Source of the DNA: Orientallactaga sibirica
Taxonomy: Eukaryota; Chordata; Mammalia; Rodentia; Dipodidae
Length of the DNA stretch: 64,000 nucleotides
Assembly: GCA_036365145.1 (NCBI GenBank)
Contig: JAEOAD010000032.1
Coordinates: forward strand, 1,207,501 to 1,271,500
Direction: 5' to 3'
Under the pieces are notes generated by a model. That model did not search any database. It saw only the letters and a program-made list of their open reading frames with translations, and was not told the DNA's origin. Each line of letters begins with the position of its first letter. Positions within the stretch are counted from its first letter, which is position 1. Positions 34,621-46,733 of the stretch are shown one piece after another. The position numbers and the translations under genes were made by a program.

Positions 34621-36255
34621 GAAAGGAAAAGAATTGCATTCTCATGACACAAGGAAGGAGAATACAGCTAATATAACTATCATAGCACTAAGGAATTGAA
34701 AATAATTTGCTTTGGATATCTTGCTTTGAGGAAAGTTTAAATGAGAAGAAATCTTACAAGGTATCAACTCAAATGTTTTCGTTTTACAAATGAAAAGGGA
34801 CAAGTATAATGAGAAGCAACAACACAAGCAGCACACTAGCTAATGGATGACGAGCTCTGACACTGGTTTTACTTGTTATATTTGCAGCATTTTCTCTTGG
34901 TGCATGAGTGATAAAACTGTATACAAGTGCTATGGGCAAGAAATGACCATACCATATACTTGTGGAATAACTGAATAATATTGTCAATGTGCAAACTTCT
35001 CAGGAAGCATAGATATAAGAATTGAGTTTTTAGTATCATAAATAAATTTAATACCTTCCCATAGTAAGCTCCAGGGACGTTTAACACTCTGAATAAGCCC
35101 CTCTCCTAATGACATGGTCACTGTGGATGTCCTCAGAGATTACTTTAGCTTTGATATTTCTCAGATTTTCTTCTTCTCTGTGGTAACACTAGTCAATCTG
35201 ATGGCCCTGGGCACAAACCTCTGCCTATTCTGTATCAGATTTCCTTCAATGTTCCTAGATCTTCGTCCAATTTCTAGACCAGGAAATTAGAAGTCATCAC
35301 CAACATGGTGTGAGCCCAGCTATCCAGGGACAATATCCACAAAATGCAATGATCAGGTCACCTGGATCAACTTCAAGTTCATCAACATATCATCCTTTTA
35401 AATCAGACCCATGTTCAAGCAGTTATGCCTGTCCTTAGTTTATTTCTTTTCTTCTCTATATCATGTCTTTTACTTCTCAGCATGATTCCTATGCATTCAT
35501 TGGGGTAGAAAGCCCTGATGAAACTCTTTACAATTTGAACTATGAATAACTATTTTATAATCCTTCCTAGTAAAGCCAATTTGTTTTATGGTAAGTTTTA
35601 GAGTAGCTAATTCGACCTATAAGAATCCTCCTTATTTCCTGACATGTTTATGACATTTCAAATTCCATTATGTCAATACATAGCTCTGAAGGTCTTCTGT
35701 TGGTAGCCATTCATCTGATTTCTAGTGTCTTCCTATTCCTTAATAAGAGGAGTCTAACTTATTAAAGACTATTATATTATAATATAAAGATATTCCCTAC
35801 TAAAAGATATTCCTTAGACCCCACTGGAGTTAGGAGTATCTGTATGCCTAAATTTTGTTCACCAAAATACAAAGGGATGTGAAGTCCACTCATACATCAT
35901 AAATGTGAGGAGAATCTAGAATGAGTTGCTTTTATTTTTGGAAATAATGGACCTGCATGAAATATTCGCACATATTCCTCAAAGGCCAACACAGAGGACT
36001 AGAGGGACAATGGACAGAAGAGTGTGTCCAAGAAATCAGATCATGAGACCACACTCTCATCTAGAAAGGAACTTCTTTGACCCAGGCACCATCACAGGAC
36101 AGGATTGGATTAACACAATACCCACAACACGAATGTCTCCCATTCTTTCACTTTCTAAGTAGGTTTTCAAATACATAAAACTATCCTTCTGCCTCCTCTA
36201 TCATATATGGCACGTGAAGGGAAGACATAATTCAATTACTCCTGATCAAAAGGAG
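34621..36255. other. unassigned sequence
   Basis: No gene recognised. A 58-codon + frame beginning near 35114 (hydrophobic centre, ends at a TAG) has no identifiable family. 35926-36162 is another short anonymous frame. Confidence 0.4.
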
Positions 36256-36466
36256 GGCTGGCGATATGGCTTAGTGATTAAGGCATTTTCCTGCAAAGCC
36301 TAGGACCCTGGTTTGATTCCACAGGACCCAAGTAAGCCAGATGCACAAGGGGGCACATGCCTCTGGGGTTCATTTGCAGTGGCTAGAGGCCCTGGTGCAC
36401 CTATTCTCTTTCTCTCTGCCTCTGTCTCTCTTCCTGTAATAAATAAATAAAATATTTCTTAAAAAG
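36256..36466 (+). mobile_element. tRNA-derived SINE
   Basis: Forward copy flanked by a near-perfect duplication (gatcaaaaggag / gattaaaaggag); the right duplicate abuts the next SINE. Confidence 0.86.
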
Positions 36467-36474
36467 ATTAAAAG

Positions 36475-36627
36475 GAGGACTGGAAAGATTGCTTAGCGGT
36501 TAAGGAGCCTGCCTGCAAAGCCTAAGGATCCAGGTTTTACTCCTCAGAACCAATATAAAGCCAGATGCACATAGTGGCACTTGTGTCTGGGGTTTGTTTG
36601 CAGTGGCTAGAGTTCCTTATATGCTTA

Positions 36628-36669
<42 letters not shown>

Positions 36670-36683
36670 GTAAGTAATCATAA
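36475..36683 (+). mobile_element. tRNA-derived SINE with (CT)n
   Basis: Forward copy immediately downstream of the previous one; (CT)n run at 36631-36660. Confidence 0.84.
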
Positions 36684-36768
36684 TTTTTGTTCAAAACAAG
36701 GTCAAGAAGAGCCCTAGCCTGTCTAGAGCTAATAAAGGGGCTGCATAGGCACAAATGGGATGAACTTC

Positions 36769-37310
36769 TGTGATGGTTAAGTTTGTGTCAACTTGATTTG
36801 TTTAGGAATCCACAGACATTCCTCATAACTGTGTCTCTGAGGCTGCCTCTAGGAAGGATTAACTAAAGGAAGAATCCTTCCCCAGGGGTAAGCCCTTCCC
36901 CCAGAGTGGGCGGCCCCTCTTGGAGGAGGGGGCTGGTTGATAAAAAGGAGCTCTGGGAAGAAAGGCTCTCTCTCCCACCTGGCTGCCGGTGCTGCTAGCT
37001 GCTTGCCACTGGGTGCTTGCTGCTTGGTGTTTTCCGCTTGGTACTTGCTGCTTGGTGTTGCTGCTCTCCAGTGTGGACTGAAGACCAGGGTGGACTGAAG
37101 AGCAGCGTCTCTCCAGGAAGCCTCCAGGCCTTCAGTGCTGGATTGGGACTGCTGAGGCCTCCAGCCTTGTGCCCTGAGCAGCTACCGGGTTTCTTGACTC
37201 TCAGACCTGCAACCTGCTATTGCTGGACTGTGTAAGCTAATACAATAAATTCCCTTTTAATATAATTCTTTCTATCCATTCTGTTCCTCTAGAGAACCCT
37301 GACTAATACA
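36769..37310 (+). mobile_element. solo ERV-L LTR with intact target duplication
   Basis: 542 bp, TGTGATGG to AATACA, flanked by perfect ACTTC duplications (36764-36768 and 37311-37315). AATAAA at 37244-37249. Contains a tgccactgggtgcttgctgc segment absent from the LTR of copy B, so it is a slightly different subtype. Product of recombination between two LTRs of a former provirus. Confidence 0.92.
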
Positions 37311-37444
37311 ACTTCAAAGGCAGATCTGCATAGAAACAAAACAAAATGAGCCTTGACAAAGACTACTCACACTCTGCCCCTCACAGGGCATCTTGATGAC
37401 TTTGGTTCTCATCACCACCTTGTCATCCATGGAGCTGCCTTTTT

Positions 37445-37668
37445 TATGTTTTTTATTTTTATTTATTTATTTGAGAGAGGGAAAGAGGCAGAGTGAGAGA
37501 GAGAGAGAAAGAGAGAATGGGTGCACCAGCACTTCTAAGCCACTGCAAACAAACTCCAGACACATGCACCCCCTTGTACATATGGCTTACGTGGGTTCTG
37601 GGGAATCGAACTGAGGTCCTTTGGCTTTGCAGGCAAATACCTTAACCACTAAGCCATCTATCCAGCCC
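37445..37668 (-). mobile_element. tRNA-derived SINE
   Basis: Reversed copy between imperfect duplications of ctgccttttttat / ctgcctttttatt. Confidence 0.85.
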
Positions 37669-38204
37669 TGCCTTTTTATTTAAAGATAATTTTTTAGATG
37701 AAGGATTACTTTCTCACTGATTCTAACTCTCCCTCAGGTAATCTTTTAATCTAGACCAAATTCCCACATTCAACTGTACTTATAAGTACATGAAACTAAC
37801 AACTTCATCCTAATTTCTCTGTTCAGTTTTACCTTTAACTGTTTGGTTTAACATTTAAATGTATTATACATCTATTCCCAACTTGATAAACATTGTGACT
37901 AAATAGGCCACTTCATCTATGAAGTTATCAAGTCTATGAGTAATGCAGTAAATATCATGTAATTAACACAGAGGAGAGCAGGTACATGTGCTTGAGTGAA
38001 ATGATTTGCATATATCATTAATAATTCACATTTTGATATCACCCTGTAAGAGCAAAAAACATATTGTCAAGTTACTAGTAGAAAATAACTCTAAGTATTT
38101 CCATGACTTTTTGTTATAATTGTATTATACCCACATAAAACCCTAATGTATAGAGAGTGCCAAGTTAACAAAGACATTTGCCAATTGACATGTGAGACAT
38201 GGGT
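37669..38204. other. unassigned sequence
   Basis: AT-rich; nothing recognised. Confidence 0.45.
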
Positions 38205-39090
38205 TAATTTTTTGTAACTTATTTTTTATTTTTAAATCTTTTATTATTATTAACAACATAGTTCTTATGGGTACATCATGGGTTAGTACCCTCTTTTCCC
38301 TTGTCCCTGCCCCTATTCCTTTGGGGATGCTCCTCAGTGGAGTTGAAGGTATTCCCTGTGGAGTTGTGGTTTATGAGTTGTGGGAGCAGCAGTCAGTTAT
38401 TTTGAGGGCAGAGAATACCTCTGGGCATGATGTCTCAACCTGTGGGTCTCACAGACTTTCCCTTCCTCTTCCACAAAATTCCCAGAGCCATGGTGGGTGA
38501 GTTTTAAGTCTACTTCAGTGATGAGCTCTGAGGAGCCTCTGGATCTCTGCTTTGGTAGGTGTTGAGTATCCTCGGGGTCTGTCTCCTTCACCCTGGTGCT
38601 GATTACCACATTCAGCATGGAAGCAGCACTCTTGCTCATCTCCCCAATTCCTCTGTGGATTCAGCTGTGGCTTGGCTGAAGTGCAAGGGCTAGTTTATCT
38701 CCTTGGGTCTCACTACCTTCTGAAAAAGAACAGATTCTCCAACTGAGAGTGAAGTCAGCATAGTTTATCATTATTAATTTAGGAAGATTTTGATGTATTT
38801 AACCCCTATTTTAGCAAAAAGACTATTGAGAAATTACACTGGAGAGCATAATCTTTGTCTCCATAGGATTTTGATCTGGTTCCCAATTCCAGATATGAGT
38901 TCCTTTACACTGAGCAGATCTCTTAGCCAATAAGAAAGCTATTGGTTACCCACCAAGGCTGTGTGGCACTATTGCACTGGCATGTACATCCTGTCAGGGT
39001 GTTTGCTTCTGAGTAGCTTAGACCTCTGGTTGCTCAGACTGTCGTTTGCCACTTTCCCCCAGTAGCTCATGTAGTGTTTTCCAGCACTAT
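38205..39090 (-). mobile_element. 5'-truncated L1 3' UTR, reversed
   Basis: Reverse complement of the same 3' UTR family as 33300-34610. Shared landmarks are the complements of gtagctcat...ccagcacta, ggttacccaccaaggctgtg and the aatagactt...tcatggctc region. The tail is at the left. Confidence 0.78.
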
Positions 39091-39216
39091 TTTTTTTTTT
39101 TTTTGGTATGAATATATCCCTATGAGCTTTTCTTCCTCATGTTATAGGTTACACTGAAAGTTGGATTTAAAATAAAATTTGAAAAATTAAGTCATTTTAT
39201 TTAATTAATTTTTGGG

Positions 39217-39361
39217 GGTTATATTTTATTTTATTTATTTATTTATTTGAGATAGTGGCAGATAGAGAAAGGGAGAGAGAATGGGTGTGCCATGGTCTCT
39301 AGCTACTGCAAACTAACTCTAGATGCATTTGCCACCTTGTGGAGAGATGGCTACCAGCCTT
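39217..39361 (-). mobile_element. tRNA-derived SINE, internally deleted
   Basis: Reversed copy that jumps from gccaccttgtg straight to gagagatggct, losing the B-box part. Confidence 0.7.
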
Positions 39362-39536
39362 ATTTTATTATTTATTTAACATAAGTGGTAATAGGTGTCC
39401 TCTCCAGTCCTCACTTTCTTGTGTGTTATCAGTTAGTCTTGCTATCTTTGTAACCTCTATGTTTCTGTTATGACATGTTTTGATTCACCATGGTGTTTGC
39501 TGGTTTTTTTTTTTTTTTGGATGTGGATATCAGGCT

Positions 39537-40050
39537 AGCCATAGCAAATAAAATAATAAAAAAAACAGCATGGTACTGGCACAAAACAGACATTTAGATC
39601 AATAGAACAGAATAGAAGATCCAGGGGCTGGTGAGATGGCTCAGCAGTTAAGGCACTTGCCTGCAAAGCCTAACAACCTGGTTTCAATTCCCCAGTATCC
39701 ATGTTAAGCCAGATGCACAATGTGGCAAATGCATCTGGAGTTCATTTGCAATGGCTGGAGGCCCTGGCACACCTATTCTGTTTCTCTTCTCTGTAAGTCT
39801 CTGCTTGCAAATAAATAATATTTTTAAAAAGGAATATAAGATCCAGGCTTTAGTTCAAGCAATTATAGCAACCTAATATTTGACAAAGGAGTCAACAATG
39901 CCCACTGGAGAAAAGACAACATTTTTGACAAATGGTGCTAGAGAAATTGAATATCCACCCATAGACAAATGAAACTAGACCCACTACTCTCACCATGTAC
40001 AAGAATCAACTCTAAATAGGTTAAGTCCTTGATATAGGACTGGAAACCTA
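39537..40050 (+). mobile_element. L1 ORF2 fragment split by a SINE
   Basis: L1 blocks cagcatggtactggcacaaa and gacaaaggagtcaacaatgc lie on either side of the SINE at 39625-39831. They correspond to the same region as 31930-32240 of the larger L1. Confidence 0.75.
39625..39831 (+). mobile_element. tRNA-derived SINE
   Basis: Forward copy with a 15-bp target duplication (gaatagaagatccag at 39610-39624; gaatataagatccag at 39832-39846) in L1. Confidence 0.88.
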
Positions 40051-40055
40051 ATTTT

Positions 40056-41086
40056 TAAATTTTATTTGTTGGTGAGAGATAAGGGGGAGGGAGGGTGTGA
40101 TGGTTAAGTTTGTGTCAACTTGATTTGTTTAGGAATCCACAGACATTCCTCATAAGTGTGTCTCTGAGGCTGCCTCTAGGAAGGATTAACTAAAGGAAGA
40201 ATCCTTCCCCCAGGGGTAAGCCTTCCCCCAGAGTGGGCGGCCCCTCTTGGAGGAGGGGGCTGGTTGATAAAAAGGAGCTCTGGGAAGAAAGGCTCTCTCT
40301 CTCCCACCTGGATGCCGGTAATGCTCGCTGCTTGGTGTTTTCTGCTTGGTACCTGCTGCTTGGTGTTGCTGCTCTCCAGTGTGGACTGAAGACCAGGGTG
40401 GACTGAAGAGCAGCGTCTCTCCAGGAAGCCTCCAGGCCTTCAGTGCCGGATTGGGACTGCTGAGGCCTCCAGCCTCGTGCACTGAGCAGCTACCGGGTTT
40501 CTTGACTCTCGGACCTGCAACCTGCTATTGCTGGACTGTGTAAGCTAATCCAATAAATCCCCTTTTAATACAATTCATTCTGTCCATTCTGCTGCTTGCC
40601 ACTGGGTGCTTGCTGCTTGGTGCTTGCCGCTTGGTACTTGCTGCTTGGTGTTGCTGCTTTCCAGTGTGGACTGAAGACCAGGGTGGACTGAAGAACAGCG
40701 TCTCCCCAGGAAGCCTCCAGGCCTTCAGTGCCGGATTGGGACTGCTGAGGCCTCCAGCCTCGTGGACTGAGCAGCTACCAGGTTTCTTGACTCTCGGACC
40801 TGCAACCTGCTATTGCTGGACTGTGTAAGGTAATACAATAAATTCCCTTTTAATACAATTCATTCTATCCATTCTGTTCCTCTAGAGAACCCTGACTAAT
40901 ACAGATGGAGAGCATGCCTAGGCCTTTCAGCCATTGTGAATGAACTCCAGATATGTGCGTCCCCTTGTGGTGCATATGCAACATTGCGTGCATCACTGTG
41001 CATCTGGCTAGGTGGGACCTGGAGCCTGGAGATTCAAACGTGCATTCTTAGGCTTCCCATTAACTGCTGAGCCATCTCTCCAGCCC
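40056..41086 (-). mobile_element. tRNA-derived SINE, long variant, split by an LTR
   Basis: The left part 40056-40095 holds the tail and purine tract. The right part 40904-41086 holds the body with the long-variant segment (acattgcgtgcatcactgtg) and the head. The ERV-L LTR sits between. Confidence 0.82.
40096..40903 (+). mobile_element. mosaic ERV-L LTR with internal duplication
   Basis: 808 bp against about 540 for the other copies. 40096-40589 follows the LTR of copy B. It then jumps back at a ctgct-containing junction to a second R/U5-like unit (40590-40903), which carries the tgccactgggtgcttgctgc segment seen at 36769-37310. Hence two AATAAA signals and two copies of the downstream frame. 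Flanks gaggg and gatgg form an imperfect target duplication. Confidence 0.87.
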
Positions 41087-42417
41087 TAAATTTTTATACT
41101 CTTTATGACTGAAAGTAGGGTGGAAGGCAATTATGTTGACTTTAAAGTCTTTGTTCTTCCACTAGGTGAACAGTATTGTATAGTGAGGGAGTTGCTACAT
41201 GTTTGCTAGGACTTAAGGGTAGAATGGAATATTTTGGATGGAGGTGAAAAGAAAAGTGATACGTGTGCCTGAGGTGGGTGAGCCACCTCTCGTTCTACAA
41301 GACAGGTTATCTTTGTCTAGCAAAGGCAACTGTGTGAACACTGATATTGGAAGAAGTTTACTGCAGCAGGCAAAACCCCAAGATGGCTTTAATAATGTCT
41401 ATGGTCTGTTATACTTTGAACCTGAGAAAATTCCAGTACGAGTGTTTATCATATATATGGCAAAGATAGTATCTCACTACCGTTTTTAGGTTATAGAATG
41501 AGTTATTTTGTGCAATGTAAGACTCTATCTTAACAGAGTACAGCATCAAACTCTACTTCTGACCTCAGAGAAGCCAGTGTTGTGCTCTGGTGAGACTAAA
41601 TGATAGGAAACTACAGGTGGCTTTTAGCCAAAAGGAAGTAAATTCTGACAATCTGAGTGAACCTGAAGTATGTATTTCCTGGGGGCAAGACTTCAGTTGA
41701 GAATCATACCATGACTGCAGCCATAGGAGCCTTTGATCTGAGAATATAGTTATCTGTGTCTAGACCATAGGTAGGTCCAAGGAAAGTGTGAAATATGAGG
41801 GATTTGAAGCCAAATCTTAGGTGATGCTTTTCACAACAACAGAAAACAATAGAACTGGTGACGCAGTTGAAATTTAAGGCCCACTTCATTGTGCCTGGGA
41901 GACACAGCAGGGGATGGCAGAAAATGGGACCTCCCTCATCCCTATGGTTGCAAGAATGGGTATGAGGCAATGACTCAGAAAACAATGCAGGGCATTGGGA
42001 GGACTCAGCTTAAGAAGTGGTCAAGAGCAAAGCGGGCTAGGAAGTAAGTCCAGATATTCACTCACTTCCTGATGAACATAACTGATAAGAGGAACTAGAA
42101 GAGAGATGTGAAGAAATTTCCCAGAATTAGACACAGAAAGAAAAGGAGATTGTAAACATTGAGGAAAGAGAAATGCACTTCTTACCTCATAAGTCTGAGT
42201 CAAAAACTCAAGGGAAGTCACCAGCAGTGTTCCCCAAGTCTGCCGACAAGTTACGCATACCTGCTTAAGAACCTTTGAAAGGGGCTTAGGGATATAGACT
42301 ATATTTTGATATACATAGTTGCTACTTTCTGGACAGAAGTGTCTGAGCTTTATTCTATTTCTGGCATATAACAATAAAACCATGAATCTTTATTAAGTCT
42401 AGCATAAAACTGAGGCT
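41087..42417. other. unassigned sequence
   Basis: No gene recognised. Moderately long frames at 41238-41489 (+), 41704-41985 (-) and 42021-42383 (-) lack motifs. The + stretch 41230-41490 is the most balanced in composition. Confidence 0.4.
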
Positions 42418-42600
42418 GGGGCTGGAGAGACGGCTCACTGGATAAGGAGCTTGCCTGTGAAACCTAAGGACTCAGGTTTGACCTGCCAAGGGCCCATGTA
42501 AGCCAGATGAACATAATGGTGCATGCTTCTGGAGTTTGTTTGCTGTGGCTGGAGGCCCTGGCATGCCCTTTCTGTCTCTCTAAATAAAAATAAAAAATAA
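42418..42600 (+). mobile_element. tRNA-derived SINE, short CT segment
   Basis: Forward copy whose A-rich tail passes directly into the following B1. Confidence 0.84.
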
Positions 42601-42752
42601 AGCTGGACATGCGGGGCGCACGTCTTTAATCCCAGTACTTGGGAAGCACAAGTAGGAGGATCACTGTGAGTTGGAGGCCATCCTGAGACTACATAGTGAA
42701 GTCCAGGTCAGCCTGGGATTGAGTGAAACTCTACCCTGAAAAACCAAAAATA
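42601..42752 (+). mobile_element. B1 SINE
   Basis: Forward B1, head agctggacatgcggggcgca. The tail ends in aaaaaccaaaaataag. Confidence 0.87.
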
Positions 42753-43736
42753 AGTAATTTTTATTTTCATTTATTTATTTATTTATTTTTAAATTGAGAC
42801 TGATAGCACTGCATACTCTGCTAGGAGGACGGGCATAGCATAGAAATTATAATCACATTAAAACTGTCAGAAGTAAACAGTACAGGCTTGTAATTGAACT
42901 TTTAAAAGAAATGGAGATATGCAATGATACTGTTTTCACTCTATTGTCATATGGCCATAGAATAATGAACTAATATTATAAGGAGTTTTTATTTTTACAA
43001 AGTTGAGAACCATTTCATTTTTAAAAAAATCTTTCTGTTTTAAAATATCACTGTTCTTTTGAGACTTGAAATTTCTCTCCTGCAGTTATTTTATTTGACA
43101 CTTTAGTTAAATTGCCATATATTCTCTGACATGTGTCAGAATAACAGTGGGTTAGAAACTTTCCCAAATGCAGTCATAATTAATGAATCCAGCTCATACA
43201 ATATGTAGAGTCAAAAGAGTAGCTATTTCTTTCACATATGCTGGTCCAACAAAATGTCAAACTCACTTTGTTTTAGTGCTAGCTTAATATCAAAGATTAA
43301 AAGTACATGACCTCTTAAATAACCTTTAAGTGATGATTTTTTACTTCTGCATATACTGAATAATTTTCACTTTTTAAAGATCAGTTCTGTAGGTACATTG
43401 TATAATCATGAAATTAGGCAAGTGCTGTTGATAAAGTTAGTCAAGCGTCAGGACATAAGTACTCGGAAAAACTCCCAGCATAGAGGTAACAAACCCACTA
43501 CTACATAAATTATGTAAATACCTTTTTTAATATTCAAAACCAGCAAACCTACATTTGGAATTCTGTATGTAGTCTTAACTGTTTTAAATATTAGAAATTG
43601 CTGCTCTAAGTCTTACTTTAGTCTAAAAACCAAATATTTTATAGCCTCATTAGGTAAGCCTCTTTCTAGAATGTAAACTTCTATGATAATCATGCTTTAA
43701 TGGTATTATGATTAAAATATGTCAAATTAGATTTAT
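42753..43736. other. unassigned AT-rich sequence
   Basis: Nothing recognised. Confidence 0.45.
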
Positions 43737-44083
43737 ATGCGGAAGCCATTACGCCCAGTGTAGTTATAGATGGAGAGAGGGCTGTTGAAGTAATTAAGGC
43801 AAACTGAGCTCATAAAAGTGGAGCGCTGAGCCTCACAGAGCTGGAGTTCTCACAGGCAGAGACAGACACCCCAGCTCTGTCTCCCTGAGAACACCAAAGA
43901 GAACATACGAGAGGACCTAGCACCATGAGGCGCTACGTGTTGAGAAGGTTATGCAATGGAGTCAGCATTGCCTCCACCTGGCCTTAGATGTACAGCCTCC
44001 AAATCTGTGTGAAAATAAGTTTCCTTTGTTTAGGCTACACAGTCCATGCTAATCTGCTATCACAGCTCTAGCTAACTAATACA
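43737..44083 (+). mobile_element. MLT1-type LTR, ancient
   Basis: The right end aatctgtgtgaaaataagtt, tttaggctacacagtcc and agctaactaataca are the conserved MLT1 3' end. The left boundary is estimated from a plausible interior (gacagacacc, gagaggacctagcac). Confidence 0.68.
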
Positions 44084-44142
44084 CGTGATCCGATCTTAGT
44101 TTGTCTAATCAGCTGGCACAAAGTACTTACAGGTTATTTTAA

Positions 44143-44338
44143 AATATTTTCATTTATTAGAAAGGAAGAGAGTGAGTATGGGTGCACCAGGACTTCCTGC
44201 CACTATAAACAAACTCCAAATACATGCACTACTTTGTATATCTCATTTTATGTGGGTAATGGCTGGATCAAATCCAGCTTATCAGGCTTTCAGGCTTTTC
44301 AAGCAAGCGCTTTTAACGCTGAGCCAGTGCTCCAGCTC
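44143..44338 (-). mobile_element. tRNA-derived SINE, diverged
   Basis: Reversed copy with many substitutions; a short duplication caggctttcaggcttttc is near the B-box region. Confidence 0.72.
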
Positions 44339-44477
44339 ATAAAGGTTCATTTTTTGAATTAAAAAATAAGCAATATTGATTGATTGATAAAGCTATAACT
44401 TCCATGGCTTCTGAAGGACATATTAGTTGAAGTCAGTACAGTGGTTCCTCAAAACTTTAAAATAGAAAGCATCATGA

Positions 44478-44738
44478 GGGCTTGAGAGATGTCTTAGCGG
44501 TTAAGAAGCTTGCCTTCAAAACCAAAGGACCTTGGTTTGATTCCCCAGCACCCACGTAATCCAGATGCACAAGGTGGCACATGCTTCTGGAGTTGATTTG
44601 CAGTGGCTGGAAGCCCTGACATGCCCATTCATTCTCTCTCTTTTTCTCACTTATTCACTCTGTCTCTTTCCCTCTGTCAAATAATTAAATAAAAATAAAA
44701 TATTTTTAAAATAAAATAAAATAATAAAAAAGAAAGCA
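44478..44738 (+). mobile_element. tRNA-derived SINE
   Basis: Forward copy with a long AAAAT-rich tail. Confidence 0.84.
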
Positions 44739-44890
44739 ATATGAACTAGCTATAACACTCCTAAGTATATGTACATATACATATATAAAATCTGAAGAAG
44801 TCTAAGTCAATATTGCCTCACAAATATTTGCACATCCATTTTTATTTCAGAACTACTCACAATACCTAAGTTACAGTGAGTATGTGTGTG

Positions 44891-44945
<55 letters not shown>

Positions 44946-45210
44946 TGAAAGCAGAATGATACTGTCTGAGGAAGAGAGAGGGTTATAGGATGGGGACCAG
45001 GGGAGGGTTGGGTGCAAATGGTCAAAGTACATGCATGGAGATTTGACTTTGGTATCTCAGGACATTGTTCCAGCTCTCACAGTAAGTAGGAAATTGGTCT
45101 TTGGGGACAAAGATATTTACCCATAGGAACATTTTGTAGGCCTCTGAAAAAAAATGACTTATATCCATTTACTACCTTGGTTTTTACAGCAGAATCTATG
45201 TCAGGGACTT
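44739..45210. other. unassigned sequence with (TG)n(AG)n
   Basis: A compound microsatellite TG then AG lies at 44882-44941. The rest is unrecognised. Confidence 0.6.
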
Positions 45211-46266
45211 TGTTGTAGACAGCTTCCCAATCCTGCGATAAGCACGCAACCAAATAATTTTATGGGAGGAAGGGATTTATTTCAAGTTTCCAGATGCAGA
45301 GAAAGGTCCATCAGTGGTGGAAGAGGTTGGCTCCCATTCATAATTTCAAGCAGAGAGAGAAACCACTAGTAGCCAGAAACATAAATAAACAAATAAATAA
45401 ATAAATAAATAAATAAATAAGCAGCAAGCAGGGATTTCCCCCAAAGTTCAAACTTCTCAGCATAGCTTTGGACTAGGATTCAGCTCCAACCTCAGTGACA
45501 TACCCTCTGTAGCAGGAATCTGACTGCCAGGGGTTGAAGCTGCAAACTAAATTTTAAAAAAAAATAAAAAATAAACCCATGTAAAAAAAATGAGCACAGT
45601 CTCCAACCAAGATACAATCAAATGTAGGCTAGAAGCAAGCCTACCCATATAAAATTCCCTCCAAGCTATCTATGACCATCCCATATATCTAGTACTAACT
45701 TCTCTCTCCCTTGGAGAATTTGCTTATTTTTTTCCAGATGCACAACGAACCTGAAGGGAGGATCAGCCAATCACACATCACCAGGGCCCCAGCTGAAACC
45801 ATACAGTAATGCGGGGGAAGGGCAAGAGTTCAGCGCTCTTGGGGATCACAACACCAGAAAAAAGGTTGAAGGAGATAAACACAGAGAACATCCAACTCCC
45901 ACTAAGCCAGATATCCAGAGACACAGAGGCTCCCAAAACCTCATCACTAAAAGAGCTAAAATGACCCCAATGTGGCTCAGGGAAATTTGTGGAAGAGGGG
46001 ACGGAAAGAATGTTAGAGCCACAAGTTGGGGCATTATGCACAGAGACTTGGCCTATCTCCCATAGCTCCTGACTACCCCCACAATGCGTGAACCACATTC
46101 CCCATTGATGAGGGTCCCTATGGAAGAGGGAGGACAGGGAGGAGGATAATGGAGTCACCACTATGAATGTAAAACCAGAATAATATAAACATAAGAATAA
46201 ATAAAATTTAAAAAAATTAAAAAAATAAACCCAAGCATGTGGGAGCCATACAGTCAAACAACCACA
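45211..46266 (-). mobile_element. ORR1-like LTR, reversed, split by an L1 3' end
   Basis: Left part 45211-45585 begins with tgttgtagacagcttccca (complement of the LTR end) and includes the complement of the polyadenylation and cattatggaac regions. The right part, about 46226-46266, ends in cagtcaaacaaccaca, the complement of the LTR start. Both parts are moderately diverged. An (AAAT)n expansion is at 45381-45420. Confidence 0.66.
45586..46225 (+). mobile_element. 5'-truncated L1 3' UTR inserted in the LTR
   Basis: From about 45735 it matches the 3' UTR at 34145-34600 (caccagggccccagctgaaac, tggctcagggaaatttgtgg) and ends in an A-rich tail. Flanking aaaaaataaacccatg (left) and aaaaaataaacccaagcatg (right) look like the target duplication. 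Confidence 0.7.
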
Positions 46267-46554
46267 GTCTGGTCTGTTAGGCAAAACAGCTAAGCATCAG
46301 AACCCACATAACTGAAAGAAACTAGGATATATAGACAAGATAGTAGTGATATCACCCTGTATTCACCTTCAAGTCTCAAATGTCTAGTGACTATTTTTTG
46401 AACCCACTCTGGTCCCAAATACTGTATCTGAGTTTGCTCAAGAAAGTATTTCAGGGATTTAGTACTGGAAATTAGATGCTTATGTTTGTGAGCAGTGACC
46501 TTGTGGAGGTCAGAGAGACCAGTGCTCTCCAGGAAGCCTCGAGTCCTCTGAGCC

Positions 46555-46650
46555 ATGGAGCTAACGCTGGTACGAGCTGACAGGATTTGGGAGGTGGCCA
46601 GAGCCCAGCTGAACAGCCGCCAAAGTCCTGTGCCCGCAGAATTGCTCCAG
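46555..46650 (+). other. candidate first coding exon, + strand (alternative)
   Basis: ATG in a good Kozak context (gagccATGG), 32 codons exactly filling to CAG|GTATAA, a possible splice donor. Lies in a locally CpG-rich stretch (about 46530-46720) in an otherwise CpG-poor window. Product not recognised. It competes with the minus-strand reading of the same region; either or both may be chance. Confidence 0.22.
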
Positions 46651-46733
46651 GTATAATGAAGATCCCGCGACTGATCCTGCTTCCAGATCTCCCGGCAGTC
46701 ACGCTCACGGATAGAATATAAACTAACACTCAC

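Noticed and set aside
42021..42383. 120-codon minus-strand frame
   Set aside because: No recognisable motif or conservation evidence.
45778..46284. 168-codon minus-strand frame with hydrophobic Phe/Leu run
   Set aside because: Reads antisense through an L1 3' UTR and an LTR remnant.
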